The translations under genes and the position numbers were made by a program. A stretch of DNA of 59,169 bases from Methylobacterium sp. E-045 (lineage in GTDB: Bacteria > Pseudomonadota > Alphaproteobacteria > Rhizobiales > Beijerinckiaceae). The notes below the pieces were generated by a model. The model worked only from the letters and a program-made list of their open reading frames with translations, did no database searches and had not been told where the DNA came from. Where the stretch lies: contig NZ_JAKSYE010000025.1 in NCBI RefSeq assembly GCF_022829685.1, positions 1-59,169 of the forward strand, in the 5' to 3' direction. Position 1 is the first letter of the stretch. Each line of letters starts with the position of its first letter. This document shows positions 1 through 8,522 of this stretch, piece by piece.

Positions 1-2
1 CC

Positions 3-122
3 GGCATCACCCAGGTTCGCATGATGCGGGGTGAGCGGATGATGATGAAGAAGCGCATGATGCGGAAGCAGATGATGAAGCGCCGCATGATGAAAAGCCG
101 GATGATGAACCGCGGGATGTGA
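3..122 (+). CDS. C-terminal end of a Met/Arg/Lys-rich protein (partial)
   Basis: The frame is open from the left edge and ends at TGA 120-122. The visible 39 residues are almost a pentapeptide repeat in which MM is followed by three mostly basic residues (MMKKR, MMRKQ, MMKRR, MMKSR, MMNRG). There are no His or Cys residues. The start and most of the gene lie outside the window, so neither length nor signal peptide can be judged. I do not recognise the family. A very basic methionine-rich tail could bind soft metals or nucleic acid, or could be a low-complexity artefact of a 15-bp DNA repeat. The opposite strand is also open here, so coding is not certain. Confidence 0.4.
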   Translation, partial: GITQVRMMRGERMMMKKRMMRKQMMKRRMMKSRMMNRGM

Positions 123-241
123 GCCTACGGGAAGCTCGGAAAAGGGCTTCCCACTCGCCTACCAACGATGCGGGGCGGTGAGACTTACTCTCCTCACCAC
201 CTCGCTTTTGACGAAACGGCCTACAGACCTTCGGCGTGCCA

Positions 242-292
242 TGACCCTGACCCAGCAAACTGGTCCGCGCTGAGCGCAAGTTTTTCGGGCAT
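242..292. repeat. IS3 terminal inverted repeat
   Basis: This 51-bp stretch begins TGACCCTGACCCAGCAAACT and is nearly identical to 57951-58001. Here it lies beyond the 3' end of orfB (read on the minus strand); at 57951 it lies before orfA. That is the arrangement expected of the two inverted ends of one IS type. Confidence 0.7.
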
Positions 293-322
293 CTGGAGTT
301 GACCCCGTTTGTGGTACACGGC

Positions 323-580
323 CTATGCAAGTTCTCGGGCTATGACAGCTTGGTTGGCGAAGGCTCGGGGCGTCAAGCCGCCCAGGGCCGTGTGGGGTCG
401 ATCTTCGTCGTAGTGGCGCCTCCAGTCCTCGATGCGCTCGTGGGCATCAGCCAGCGACAGGAACCACGAGGCGTTCATGCATTCCGCCCGCAGACGGCCG
501 TTGAGCGACTCGATGTAGGCGTTGTCGGTCGGTTTACCCGGTCGCCAGAGCCGGAGGCGTGGAAAGAAGTTGTCTTCAGC
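323..580 (-). pseudogene. IS3 transposase OrfB, C-terminal fragment
   Basis: The minus-strand frame ends at TAG (323-325). It encodes the end of an rve-type DDE integrase domain: RPGKPTDNAYIESLNGRLR, which carries the catalytic Glu of the DDE triad, then a segment with NASWF and WRRHYDEDRPH, and the closing GLTPRAFA. Only about 80 residues remain of the usual 270-290, and both upstream Asp residues are gone. It cannot be functional. Confidence 0.8.
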
Positions 581-583
581 TAT

Positions 584-3133
584 TCACCAACGGTAGCGTA
601 GCGTCGCCAGCACGGTTTGACGATTGCCGTAGAAGCAGCCGGTCGCGGCGATGCAGGTCGACACGTAGGTCGTATCGAACAGGTTCGTCGCATTGACGGC
701 GAGGTCCACGCCTTTGAGCGCCGGATAGCGGTAGCCGAAATCATACCGGACAGCCGCGTCGACCAAAGTGACGACCGGGATATGATAGAGGTTGGCGTTG
801 TCCCCCACCGACGCGCCGATGTAGCGGACACCCGCCCCGAGACCGAGCCCGGCCCAATCGCCGGTTCGGACCGTGTAGTCGAGCCAAGCCGATGCCTGGT
901 GCTGGGGCACGAAGGGGAGTTCGTTCCCGATGATGCTTGCCCCGGACGCATTCGCATTGGCCTTGGTGATCTCGCTGTTCATGGCGGCATAGGAGGCGAT
1001 CAGGTCGAGGCTCTCGGTCAGGCTGGCCTTGACCTCCAGTTCCACACCGCGGACGCGCGCCTCGCCGGTCTGCGCATTGAACCGGAAATCCACCGGGTCC
1101 GGTGTCAGAACGTTCTTCTGCGTCAGATCGAACACCGTTCCCGTCATGAGGAGGTTCGTGCCGGGCGGCTGAAACTTGATGCCGCCTTCGATCTGCTCAC
1201 CCTCCGTCGGTGCGAAGGGCTGACCGGCGCGGTTCGTCCCGGCCGTCGGCTGGAACGAGGTCGCGTAGCTGATGTATGGGGCCAATCCACCATCCAGCAG
1301 ATAGCTCAGCCCGACGCGACCCGTGAAGGCGGCGTCATCCTGTTTCACGCGCGTGAGCGCGCCGGTCGCGGCATTCGTCGTGCGGGTCACCGCGTCGGCC
1401 CAGTCCTGACGCCCGCTCACGGTCAGGCGGAAGCCGCCGAAGCGGATCTCGTCCTGCGCGTAGAGTCCGGTCTGGTTTCGTCCCTGGGTGATCCGCGTAC
1501 CGAGCGGGGGACGCGTGACCGTGCCGGCATAGACCGGGGCGAACACGTCGACGGAGGGCACGATCCGGAGCTGGGACTCATCGTACCGGGCGTCTTCGCG
1601 CAGGTAGTCCGCACCGAAGAGAAGCGTATGCGCGACGGGGCCGGTGGAGAAGCGGGCTTCGGCCTGATTGTCGATGTTGAACAGGTCCGACCGCTCCGGG
1701 AAGGCCCAGGCGTAGCGGGAGAGCGTGCTGTTATCGGCGCCGAGGCCGATCGCCTGCACGCGCTGCGTATCGGCATCGACATGCGAGTAACGCAGGTTCT
1801 GCCGGACGGTCCAGACGTCGTTGAAGTGATGCTCGAACGCGTATCCGATGAAGCCCTGCTGCAGCTTGAACCGGTCGTAATTCGGCTCTCCGATGAAGCG
1901 GCTGGTGGGGATGCGGCCCTTCGGGTTCGCGTAGAGCGTGCCGAGGGCGGGCAGGCCCTGAGGCGCTCCGCCTCCGGGCGAGTCGATGTTGAGATACTGC
2001 GACAGGATCGTCAGGGACGTATCGGCATCCGGCCGCAGGGTGAGGCTCGGCGCGATGAAGACGCGGTCTTCCTCGAGATAGTCGAGCTGCGTCCCCGTGG
2101 TGCGCGCCAGACCGGTCAGCCGATAGAGGATCTTGCCATCCGGATCGATCGGCCCGGACAGGTCGAAGGCAGCCTGCGCACGCCCGAAACTGCCGGTCTG
2201 GAGTTGGATTTCACGCAGAGGCGTCGCCGTCGGGCGCTTGCTCACGAGGTTGAGCAGGCCCCCTGGGGAATTCTGACCATACAGTCCCGATGACGGACCC
2301 TTCAGCAACTCGACACGCTCGAGACCGTAGGATTCGACACGCGGTTGCGAGTAGCCTCGGGCTCCGAAGGGCAGCCGCAATCCATCGAGGTAGCGGCCCG
2401 GCACGAAGCCGCGGACGTAGAGCCAATCATAGCGCACATCCGTGCCGTACTGATTCATCACGCCGGGCGTATAGAGCAGGGCCTGACTGACGCTCTGGGC
2501 CTGACGGTCCTCGATCTCCTTACGCCCGACCACGTTGATGGCCTGAGGGGTCTCCAGGATCGGCGTTCCGGTCTTGGTCGCGGTGGCGCTGCGGCGGGCG
2601 ACGTAGCCGTGGACGGGACCGATGGCGTTCTCGCCCGTCACCTCCAGCACGTCGAGGGCAACGGCCCCGGCCTGATCCGGGGCGACGATACCGGCCTGTG
2701 CCACCACGCGCAGGAGGGTGGCGGAGCGCCCGGCGGTGAACTGGGGTGTCAGTCCCGTGCCGGCCAGGAGCCGTTGCAACCCTTCGGCACGGTCGTAGCG
2801 TCCGATGACCGCGACCGAGCGTAAGTATCGGGTGGCGCTGCTGTCATAGATCAATTGAACGCCACTGGCCGCGCCATAGGCCGCGAGCGCTTCGTCGAGG
2901 GGCATGGCGGGAAGGGCGAAGTCGATCGCCGTGTCCTGGGCCGGCATGAGTGCCGATGCCTGGACGAGGTATGGTCGACCCATCGCTGCGGCCGGGCCGG
3001 CATGCTCGATCGCCGCCGATGCCGGAGCCGGCAGGGCGGCGACCAATGTCGCGAGACCGCTCAATCCAATGGCCATCCGGTACTGGTCCCGTCCCCGGTC
3101 TTGTCTGTTACGCCGCACCGTCATCAGCCCCAT
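584..3133 (-). CDS. TonB-dependent siderophore receptor with N-terminal signalling (STN) domain
   Basis: This outer-membrane receptor of about 849 residues imports ferric siderophores using TonB-ExbBD energy. After a signal peptide ending near PAPASA comes an STN domain (DFALPAMPLDEALAAYGAAS), which in FecA/FpvA/FoxA receptors contacts the inner-membrane anti-sigma factor. The plug follows (TPQAINVVGRKEI, VELLKGPSSGLYGQNSPGG), then a beta-barrel ending in the canonical aromatic terminus (LRYRW). The gene lies downstream of a FecI-like sigma factor and a FecR-like regulator on the same strand, the standard cell-surface signalling set. The start is ambiguous: ATG 3133 (MGLMTVRRN) or ATG 3124, the latter with GGGG just upstream. 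A longer open frame extends to 3655 but overlaps fecR. The siderophore is not identifiable. The stop codon directly abuts the IS3 remnant. Confidence 0.93.
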   Translation of the reverse strand: MGLMTVRRNRQDRGRDQYRMAIGLSGLATLVAALPAPASAAIEHAGPAAAMGRPYLVQASALMPAQDTAIDFALPAMPLDEALAAYGAASGVQLIYDSSATRYLRSVAVIGRYDRAEGLQRLLAGTGLTPQFTAGRSATLLRVVAQAGIVAPDQAGAVALDVLEVTGENAIGPVHGYVARRSATATKTGTPILETPQAINVVGRKEIEDRQAQSVSQALLYTPGVMNQYGTDVRYDWLYVRGFVPGRYLDGLRLPFGARGYSQPRVESYGLERVELLKGPSSGLYGQNSPGGLLNLVSKRPTATPLREIQLQTGSFGRAQAAFDLSGPIDPDGKILYRLTGLARTTGTQLDYLEEDRVFIAPSLTLRPDADTSLTILSQYLNIDSPGGGAPQGLPALGTLYANPKGRIPTSRFIGEPNYDRFKLQQGFIGYAFEHHFNDVWTVRQNLRYSHVDADTQRVQAIGLGADNSTLSRYAWAFPERSDLFNIDNQAEARFSTGPVAHTLLFGADYLREDARYDESQLRIVPSVDVFAPVYAGTVTRPPLGTRITQGRNQTGLYAQDEIRFGGFRLTVSGRQDWADAVTRTTNAATGALTRVKQDDAAFTGRVGLSYLLDGGLAPYISYATSFQPTAGTNRAGQPFAPTEGEQIEGGIKFQPPGTNLLMTGTVFDLTQKNVLTPDPVDFRFNAQTGEARVRGVELEVKASLTESLDLIASYAAMNSEITKANANASGASIIGNELPFVPQHQASAWLDYTVRTGDWAGLGLGAGVRYIGASVGDNANLYHIPVVTLVDAAVRYDFGYRYPALKGVDLAVNATNLFDTTYVSTCIAATGCFYGNRQTVLATLRYRW

Positions 3134-3237
3134 CGTCTCAAGGCGGCTTGCCACCGCTGTGCGACGGGTCGTGATCGCCCGTCTGATTCCTGAGACGCTG
3201 CGGAGCCCGTCACCCCGCAAGAAAAGTCCATGACGGG

Positions 3238-4245
3238 TCAGCGCAGGATGACGAGCCGGTCGCTGAGCCTGACTTCGGAGAGAGCGAGAGCGGTGCGGAT
3301 GCTCGTGAGAGCCTCCTCCGGACGGGACAGGTGGAAGATGCCCGTCACCCTCCGGGCGGAGGCCGCCGAACTGCCCAGCACGATCCGACCGGGGCGATAG
3401 CGGTTGAGATCGTCGACCACCTGAGACAACGGGGTGTCGCGGAAGACGAGAAGGCCGCGCCGCCACGCCGCTGTCGCCGCCGTGTCGATGGAATGAACGC
3501 TCCGTGCCCCGCGCTTCGTATCGACCCCCTGGCCGGCGGCCAACACCATCGGCGGTGCGCCCGGCTCCGCGACCACCTCGACGGAGCCTGAGAGGCAGGA
3601 GAGCTCGGCGTCCGTCCCGCCTGTCCAACCGGTGAGCCCCTCGGCCGGACGGCATCGAACGACGAACTCCGTGGCCATCCCGGGTCGCGTGGCCACATGC
3701 GCCGGACCGACCGTCAGGAGGATCGGACGCGCATCGGCGGGGACCGTGACAGCGACAGCCCCTGCATGCAGGACGAGGGCGCCGGGGTCGGCCGTCCTGG
3801 CGTCGAGAGCCGTTTCGGCGTCGAGCTCGATCCGGACCCCTCCCGGCAGATCGACCGTCCGCACCTCTCCGGTGCCGGTTCGAAAATCAGCGCTCAGTTC
3901 GGGCCAGTTCGCAACCAAGGCGGCCCCGCTCGCGGCGATGGAGGCCGAGGCAATGCCCAGACCCGCGCCCCGGAGAACCCGGCGGCGGGAGATGTCACGC
4001 GGTGCCACACGGACAAGGGCGGGGGCGACCTGCTTCGGGAGCGCGATACCGGCTTGGCGCCACAGCTTCGATGCGGCGAGGAAGGCGGCATCGTGCTCGG
4101 GCCGCGCGCGCCACGCGGTGAGGGCCTCGGCATCGGCGTGCGTTGCCGTCCCGGACGTCAATCTGACGATCCAGGCACGAGCCTCGCGTTCGACGGCCGC
4201 TAGGTCGCCGGACCCATCTTCACGATCGTGATCCCCGGCGATCAT
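3238..4245 (-). CDS. fecR: FecR-like anti-sigma/transmembrane signal protein
   Basis: About 335 residues. The N-terminal DUF4880-type region (REARAWIVRLTSG, AFLAASKLWRQ) would bind the ECF sigma factor in the cytoplasm. Near residue 90 a single membrane segment is preceded by a twin-arginine-like RRRVLRGAG. A periplasmic FecR domain follows (GEVRTVDLPGGVRIELDAET, VHAGAV-like, SCLSGSVEVVAEPG). The end is a C-terminal STN-like subdomain (LSQVVDDLNRYRPGRIVLG) that would receive the signal from the receptor. I chose ATG 4245 because upstream sequence in the frame has no FecR features. This leaves about 207 bp after the sigma gene, longer than usual. It probably controls sigma activity in response to ferric siderophore at the downstream receptor. 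Confidence 0.88.
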   Translation of the reverse strand: MIAGDHDREDGSGDLAAVEREARAWIVRLTSGTATHADAEALTAWRARPEHDAAFLAASKLWRQAGIALPKQVAPALVRVAPRDISRRRVLRGAGLGIASASIAASGAALVANWPELSADFRTGTGEVRTVDLPGGVRIELDAETALDARTADPGALVLHAGAVAVTVPADARPILLTVGPAHVATRPGMATEFVVRCRPAEGLTGWTGGTDAELSCLSGSVEVVAEPGAPPMVLAAGQGVDTKRGARSVHSIDTAATAAWRRGLLVFRDTPLSQVVDDLNRYRPGRIVLGSSAASARRVTGIFHLSRPEEALTSIRTALALSEVRLSDRLVILR

Positions 4246-4452
4246 AGCCTTCGCGCCTTCTCCTCGTGGACACGCCGCAAGAGCATTCCGAGGCTGCTGC
4301 GTGCAAGGGCCACTCTCCCGGGACGACGGCGTGGACAGCCTCTCCGACCGGATGCTCGGAGCCTTCGCTCGGCATCGGCATGGCCCTGTAACACAGCCCC
4401 CCGGTTGCGGGCCGATACGTTGGAAGACGCCTCCGCCGGTGCTGCCCCACAA

Positions 4453-4998
4453 TCAGTGTCCATGGTGATCGATCCGTAGACGCTCGGCGCAATGGTCCAG
4501 TGCCATCCGAACCTCCGATTCGACCGTGCGCAGTGAAACACCGAGATGCGTGGCTATGGCCGCATGGGTCATGCCCTCGATCCGGCTGAGACGGAATGCG
4601 GTCGCCCGGCGAGGCGGCAACTCGGACAGCGCCTGCGTCAGACGGCGGAGATCGGCACGTGCCTTGGCATCCCGGTCCGGTCCCGGTGCGTCATCCGGCA
4701 CCGAAAGATGGGCGGCAATGTCCTCCGCGGTGAGCAATCGTGTCCGACGTGCCTCGGCTCGCCGATGATCGATCGCCAAGTTCGCCGCGACCTTGAACAG
4801 GAATGCACGTTCGTTCTGCAGCGGGGGATCGTCCAGGGCAATGTGGGCGACGCGAAGAAACGTCTCGTGCGCGAGATCGGAGGCTTCGTGAACGCCCACC
4901 TTCCGACCGAGAAAACGCAAAAGTGCCTCGCGATGGGTGCGATAAAGTATGCCTAGCCGGGACTCCTGTTCGGACTGCGTTCGAGAAACGCGGAGCAT
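4453..4998 (-). CDS. fecI: ECF RNA polymerase sigma factor, FecI type
   Basis: About 181 residues. Sigma region 2 is visible (LYRTHREALLRFLGRKVG, ASDLAHETFLRVA, FLFKVAANLAIDHRR), followed by region 4 with a helix-turn-helix (LSELPPRRATAFRLSRIEGM, THAAIATHLGVSLRTVESEV). It heads the minus-strand sigma/FecR/TonB-receptor operon, so it likely drives transcription of the receptor when the anti-sigma relays ferric-siderophore binding. The start at ATG 4998 (MLRVSRTQ) fits the family; the frame runs open to 5106, but that extension is not sigma-like. Iron control of the sigma gene itself would be expected, but I could not identify a clear Fur, RirA or Irr site upstream. Confidence 0.9.
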   Translation of the reverse strand: MLRVSRTQSEQESRLGILYRTHREALLRFLGRKVGVHEASDLAHETFLRVAHIALDDPPLQNERAFLFKVAANLAIDHRRAEARRTRLLTAEDIAAHLSVPDDAPGPDRDAKARADLRRLTQALSELPPRRATAFRLSRIEGMTHAAIATHLGVSLRTVESEVRMALDHCAERLRIDHHGH

Positions 4999-5395
4999 TT
5001 CGAGTGCCGAGTTCAAGCATCCTGGAACAGATGCGCGTAAAGGATCGAATTGCAAAATTCCGTTACACACACAAGAGGTAATCCACGCAGGGACGCGATG
5101 TTGCAAATATTAGAATTAGTACAATTTAACGCTACATCAAATTTCGGGCGGGGGCGTACGCAGCTATAAATTGGATGCGTTCCTCAATTTTCTCATTGAA
5201 GATTATTGTTGTATGTATTGTAAATTAAATTACGGCCGGTTAATTGTGTATCGCAGCATAAACAATTACGTTGAGCCGTAGTATTCCTATAAAGTTTTCG
5301 GACGGTAACCGGAGAATTCGCCGCTTTCTGTAATGGATTTATATTAAGGCAATTTATATCACAGAAAAACGTTGCGATACGGTTTCGGCGATGGA
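4999..5395. other. AT-rich intergenic region upstream of the sigma factor
   Basis: From about 5100 to 5380 the sequence is far more AT-rich than its surroundings and has no convincing ORF. It must hold the promoter of the fecI operon (minus strand). It is also downstream of the LysR pseudogene. No clean operator was recognised. Confidence 0.4.
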
Positions 5396-6303
5396 TCACC
5401 GATCCCAAGGCGGGCGCGGCTGCCAGGACGCCGTCAGAAGGTCCACGAACGCCGTGACCTTGGGAGGCAGTAGCCGGCGGATCGGGTAGACGACCGACAG
5501 GGGCTCGCCTTCCGCGGCATGGCTGGCAAGGATCGGGACGAGCCTGCCATCGCGCAACGCGTCGGCGATGAGGAACGTGGCCAGCTGCCCGATCCCGAAG
5601 CCCGCGGCGACGATATCGCACAACCCCTCGGCGTTGGTCGAGGTCAACGGCCCCCCGACCGAGACCTTTCGCGGAGCATCGGCGACCCGAAAGCGCCATT
5701 CGACCGGGCGGCCACCATGGGAGAACGTCAGGCAATCGTGGTTCGCCAGATCGTCGACCGTCGACGGTGTCCCACGTCGGGCGAGGTAGTCCGGCGAGGC
5801 GCAGGTCACGAGCGTATGGGGCGCCACCTTTCGACTGACGAGGTTGCTGTCGCTCATGCCACCTACGCGGACCGCGACGTCGATGCCCCCCTCAATGAGG
5901 TCGACGTAACGGTCGTTGAAGCTGATGTTCACCTCGACCGCGGGCCAGAGGCGCATGTACCGCTGGACGATGGGCAGCACCTGCAGGCGTCCGAGCGACA
6001 CCGGGACGTCGATCCTCAGGCGACGCTCGGCGAGATGCCGCGTGCCGTCACCACCGCCTCGGCGGCTTCGAGCGCTTCGAGGATCTCCGTACAGCGCCCG
6101 TGGAACGTCGCGCCCTCGTCGGTCAGGGTCACGCTGCGCGTCGAGCGATGCAGCAAACGAGCGCCGAGGCGTCCCTCAAGGCGCGTGATCCGCTTGCCAA
6201 CCGTAGAGCGCGACAGGCCGAGACGCTCGGCGGCGACCGTGAAACTCCGTGCGTCCGCCGCGTGCACAAAGGCGACGATATCCTCGATGCGTTCAGGCGA
6301 CAC
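5396..6303 (-). pseudogene. LysR-family regulator, frameshifted
   Basis: The N-terminal winged HTH (IEDIVAFVHAADARSFTVAA, RLGLSRSTVGKRITRLEGRL) is in one frame and ends prematurely in VVTARGISPSVA at about 6016. The effector-binding domain continues in another frame (LGRLQVLPIVQRYMRLWPAV, DLIEGGIDVAVRVGG, GFGIGQLATFLIADALRDGR) to 5396. Reading across the break as GTRHLAERRLRIDVPVSLG restores a normal LysR linker, so one small indel near 6020-6050 splits the gene. A GTG at 6303 is the likely original start. Unless this is a sequencing error, no full-length regulator is made. The neighbouring flavin oxidoreductase is also broken, so a regulator-enzyme pair may have decayed together. Confidence 0.8.
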
Positions 6304-6404
6304 GGCCGAGCCACCGTTCGAACCATTCCCGGTCGCGACGAAAGGCCCGCCAATTCCATGCCGCTCCCGTCCGGGACGCCGCGCGGGCACCTCGGACAGG
6401 ACCG

Positions 6405-6620
6405 TCAGCGACCCAGGAGTGTACCCGTATGCAGAAGGTGGAGGACATCGGCGGCGATCTGGTTGCGGGCACCGAGCCTCTCAATAAGCTGGGCCGGACG
6501 GCTGCCCCGGAGCCCGGCGAGCGTGAGCTGCTTGTCACGGACATACGTGTAGACGCCGCTCACCGCAAAAGGCGAGGCATGGGCGATATCGGCCGCCCGG
6601 CAGTCGCCCGCTGCGTGTAG
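6405..6620 (-). other. Unassigned open frame fused to a broken flavin oxidoreductase
   Basis: A minus-strand frame reads without stops from the old-yellow-enzyme remnant into FAVSGVYTYVRDKQLTLAGL and on to TGA at 6405-6407. It is not old-yellow-enzyme sequence. It may be the 3' end of a different gene joined by deletion. I do not recognise it. Confidence 0.25.
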
Positions 6621-6742
6621 TACAGCGCGGTCATCTCATCCGCGGCGTCTTTGGAGGCCCTGGACCGGGTCAGCGGCGCCATCACGATCCGATTGGTCAG
6701 TTCCAGGCCGGCCAAGGAGAACGGGGAGAACAATGGTGACAC
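6560..6742 (-). pseudogene. Old-yellow-enzyme (NADH:flavin oxidoreductase) N-terminal remnant
   Basis: From a GTG at 6742 the frame starts like the FMN-binding barrel of this family: LFSPFSLAGLELTNRIVMAP, LTRSRA and ALYYTQRATAG. After the residues corresponding to YYxQRAxAG the homology stops and the frame ends at 6560. About 45 of the usual 360 residues remain, and the FMN and substrate residues are lost. It lies just upstream of the LysR pseudogene on the same strand. Confidence 0.7.
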
Positions 6743-7127
6743 GAGGTTCCTTCCGAACTAGGCGACCGATCCATGTCTGTGCTCGCCGCGATCTCCCGCT
6801 AAAGTATGGGTGCCTCAGAACTACGGAAGGCGCACGAGATCCGATCTGATGGGACGCCGGGTTCCCAATCGAATGGCTGGCGGATAAGGGCCTTCCGCGG
6901 GCCCATCATACGTTGAGGCTGGCGTAGCCCGTGCTTGATGGCCGTGACCAACCTTGCACCTCATCTCTCTGGACCAGGCGAACGGGCCAGACTCCGTTTC
7001 ACGAGCGACGTAGCGAACGTGCGCCTCAGGAAGCCATTGGGGTTCCCTCCTGCGACCAAATCGGGATGGGACCCGTCCGTTCTATGCCCGCATAGGGTGG
7101 AGGCTGTGTGAAAAGAGCGTCTGGTGA
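6743..7127. other. Gene-free stretch between two decayed loci
   Basis: Neither strand shows a coding-like frame of useful length or a recognisable site. It lies between the old-yellow-enzyme remnant and the truncated ZIP locus and is probably deletion scar. Confidence 0.4.
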
Positions 7128-7235
7128 TTAGGCCGAGCTGACGTCGCGGAAGTTTGCCCTGAGGTTTTGCAGGACATATGGGTCGTTGGTGGCGACCTCG
7201 TAGAAGCTGTTGTCGATGGTGCGCACGATCAACAT
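7128..7235 (-). CDS. Very small hypothetical frame (35 residues)
   Basis: The ATG at 7235 overlaps the stop of the truncated ZIP gene and the frame ends at TAA 7128-7130. It reads MLIVRTIDNSFYEV and closes with LQNLRANFRDVSSA. It looks like the C-terminal end of some other protein joined to the ZIP fragment by a deletion. No family is recognised. Confidence 0.25.
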   Translation of the reverse strand: MLIVRTIDNSFYEVATNDPYVLQNLRANFRDVSSA

Positions 7236-7399
7236 GGGCACCGTAGCGCTCGCATCTCCCCGGCCGCAGCCGCGAAGACCACGCCGGCGGCGAAGTGTTG
7301 GATCGCGCTGACCAGGATTGTGCCCGGCCGGAGGTTGACCGCCACGGCGGCGCCGAGGATGGCGGCCGCCGGGATCAGGATGTAGGCCCAGGCCTGCAT
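7229..7399 (-). pseudogene. ZIP-family metal transporter, truncated after the first membrane segments
   Basis: The start ATG at 7399 lies 7 bp after the CDF exporter stop, so the two form an operon. The 56-residue product opens like a ZIP/GufA transporter (AYILIPAAAAILGAAVAV, QHFAAGVVFAAAAGE) and then runs into unrelated sequence and TGA 7229-7231. The metal-binding segments of a full protein (about 240-270 residues) are absent. It was probably part of a metal-homeostasis operon before a deletion removed the rest. Confidence 0.6.
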
Positions 7400-7406
7400 G
7401 ACCGCC

Positions 7407-8393
7407 TCAGACGACGTGGTCGGGTTCGAGGGCGCAGTTCGCGTTCGCGCTAGTCTCGACCTGGAGGGTGGTGTGCCCGATCCCGAACTTCCGCTTCATC
7501 TCGTCGGCCGTCCGCATCAGGAAGTCGTCGCCTGGATGGCCTTCCGGGATGACGAGGTGGGCGGTCAGCGCGGTCTCGGTGGTGCTCATCGGCCAAATGT
7601 GGAGGTCGTGCAGGCCGACGACCCCCGGCATGCCCCGAAGGTGTCCGTCCACGGCGACGGGGTCGATGCCGGGCGGCACGGCGGCGAGCGCCATCACGAT
7701 GCTGTCGCGCAGGAGTCCCCAGGTGCTCCAGACGATGATGGCCACGATGACAAGGCTGATGACCGGGTCGATCCATTCCCACCTGGTGAACAGGATGGCG
7801 AGACCGGCCAAGACCACGCCGGCGGAGACCGCGGCATCGGCGGCCATGTGAAGGAAGGCGCCCTTCAGGTTGATGTCGCCCTTGGCCCCGGCGACGAACA
7901 GCCATGCCGTGACGCCGTTGATGACGATGCCGATGGTGGCGACCACCATCACGGTCGTTCCCGCGACCGGTACCGGTTGGCCGAACCTCTGGACCGCCTC
8001 CCAGGCGATGGCGCCCGCAGCGACAAGCAGGAACACCCCGTTGAACAGGGCGGCCAGGATCGAGGACCCCTTCATCCCGTAGGTGTAGCGCGAGGTCGGG
8101 GCACGCTTCACCAGGACGCTGGCACCCCATGCGACCAGCAGCCCGAGGACGTCGGACAGGTTGTGCCCGGCGTCCGCCAACAGGGCCACCGAGTTGGCGA
8201 ACACGCCGTAGGTGGCCTCGATGGCCACGAACGCGATGTTCAGTGTGATGCCGATGGCGAACGCCCTGCCGAAGCTTGCGGGGGCATGGGCGTGGCCCGG
8301 GCCGTGTGAATGCCCGGCATGGTCATGTCCGGAATGCGCAGCGTGATCGTGCGCTCCATGGTCATGTCCGGCGTGAGTGTCCTGCGCTGTCAT
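7407..8393 (-). CDS. Cation diffusion facilitator metal exporter (CzcD/DmeF-like)
   Basis: An inner-membrane antiporter of 328 residues that exports divalent metals such as Zn, Co, Ni or Cd. The first 40 residues are His-rich (HDHGAHDHAAHSGHDHAGHS), typical of metal sensing or loading. Six membrane helices follow, with transport-site motifs LADAGHNLSD in helix 2 and HMAADAAVSAG in helix 5. A C-terminal cytoplasmic domain follows (GVVGLHDLHIWPMSTTETAL). A MerR-family gene is divergent, with a MerR-type operator between them, so metal-induced expression is likely. The next gene is a ZIP remnant. Metal specificity cannot be fixed; the long His-rich N-terminus resembles DmeF and CzcD forms. Confidence 0.92.
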   Translation of the reverse strand: MTAQDTHAGHDHGAHDHAAHSGHDHAGHSHGPGHAHAPASFGRAFAIGITLNIAFVAIEATYGVFANSVALLADAGHNLSDVLGLLVAWGASVLVKRAPTSRYTYGMKGSSILAALFNGVFLLVAAGAIAWEAVQRFGQPVPVAGTTVMVVATIGIVINGVTAWLFVAGAKGDINLKGAFLHMAADAAVSAGVVLAGLAILFTRWEWIDPVISLVIVAIIVWSTWGLLRDSIVMALAAVPPGIDPVAVDGHLRGMPGVVGLHDLHIWPMSTTETALTAHLVIPEGHPGDDFLMRTADEMKRKFGIGHTTLQVETSANANCALEPDHVV

Positions 8394-8480
8394 CGTCGTC
8401 CCGTCCGGTCTTCGTCGCCTGATGGATCGCGTCTCGCGAGGGAACGGCTGCGCGCCGTCCCTTTCAAAGCGTCGGAAACG

Positions 8481-8511
8481 AGACTACAACCTCTAGCGAC
8501 TAGAGGTGCAA
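8481..8511 (-). promoter_or_regulatory. MerR-type promoter/operator of the metal exporter gene
   Basis: A perfect 8-3-8 dyad, ACCTCTAGCGACTAGAGGT (8489-8507), lies between the divergent exporter and merR genes. Read towards the exporter, a -35-like TTGCAC (8506-8511) and a -10-like TAGTCT (8481-8486) are separated by 19 bp with the dyad in the spacer. That overlong spacer is the hallmark of promoters remodelled by MerR-family activators. Confidence 0.75.
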
Positions 8512-8522
8512 GGAAAAAGATC

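Larger units (their letters stand above)
239..583 (-). mobile_element. IS3-family element remnant, 3' end only
   Basis: A terminal inverted repeat (242-292) is followed on the minus strand by the C-terminal part of an IS3 OrfB transposase. The rest of the element is missing. The remnant stops within a few bases of the stop codon of the TonB receptor gene at 584, so the rearrangement joined the IS end directly to that gene. The terminal repeat matches 57951-58001 at about 47 of 51 positions by eye, so both remnants are the same IS type. Confidence 0.75.

Noticed and set aside
617..2293. Long plus-strand frame of 558 codons
   Set aside because: It lies opposite the TonB receptor gene, whose protein has complete family motifs; the frame is a high-GC shadow.
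4999..5395. Fur, RirA or Irr box upstream of the sigma gene
   Set aside because: Several AT-rich partial matches exist, but none is close enough to a known consensus to report.
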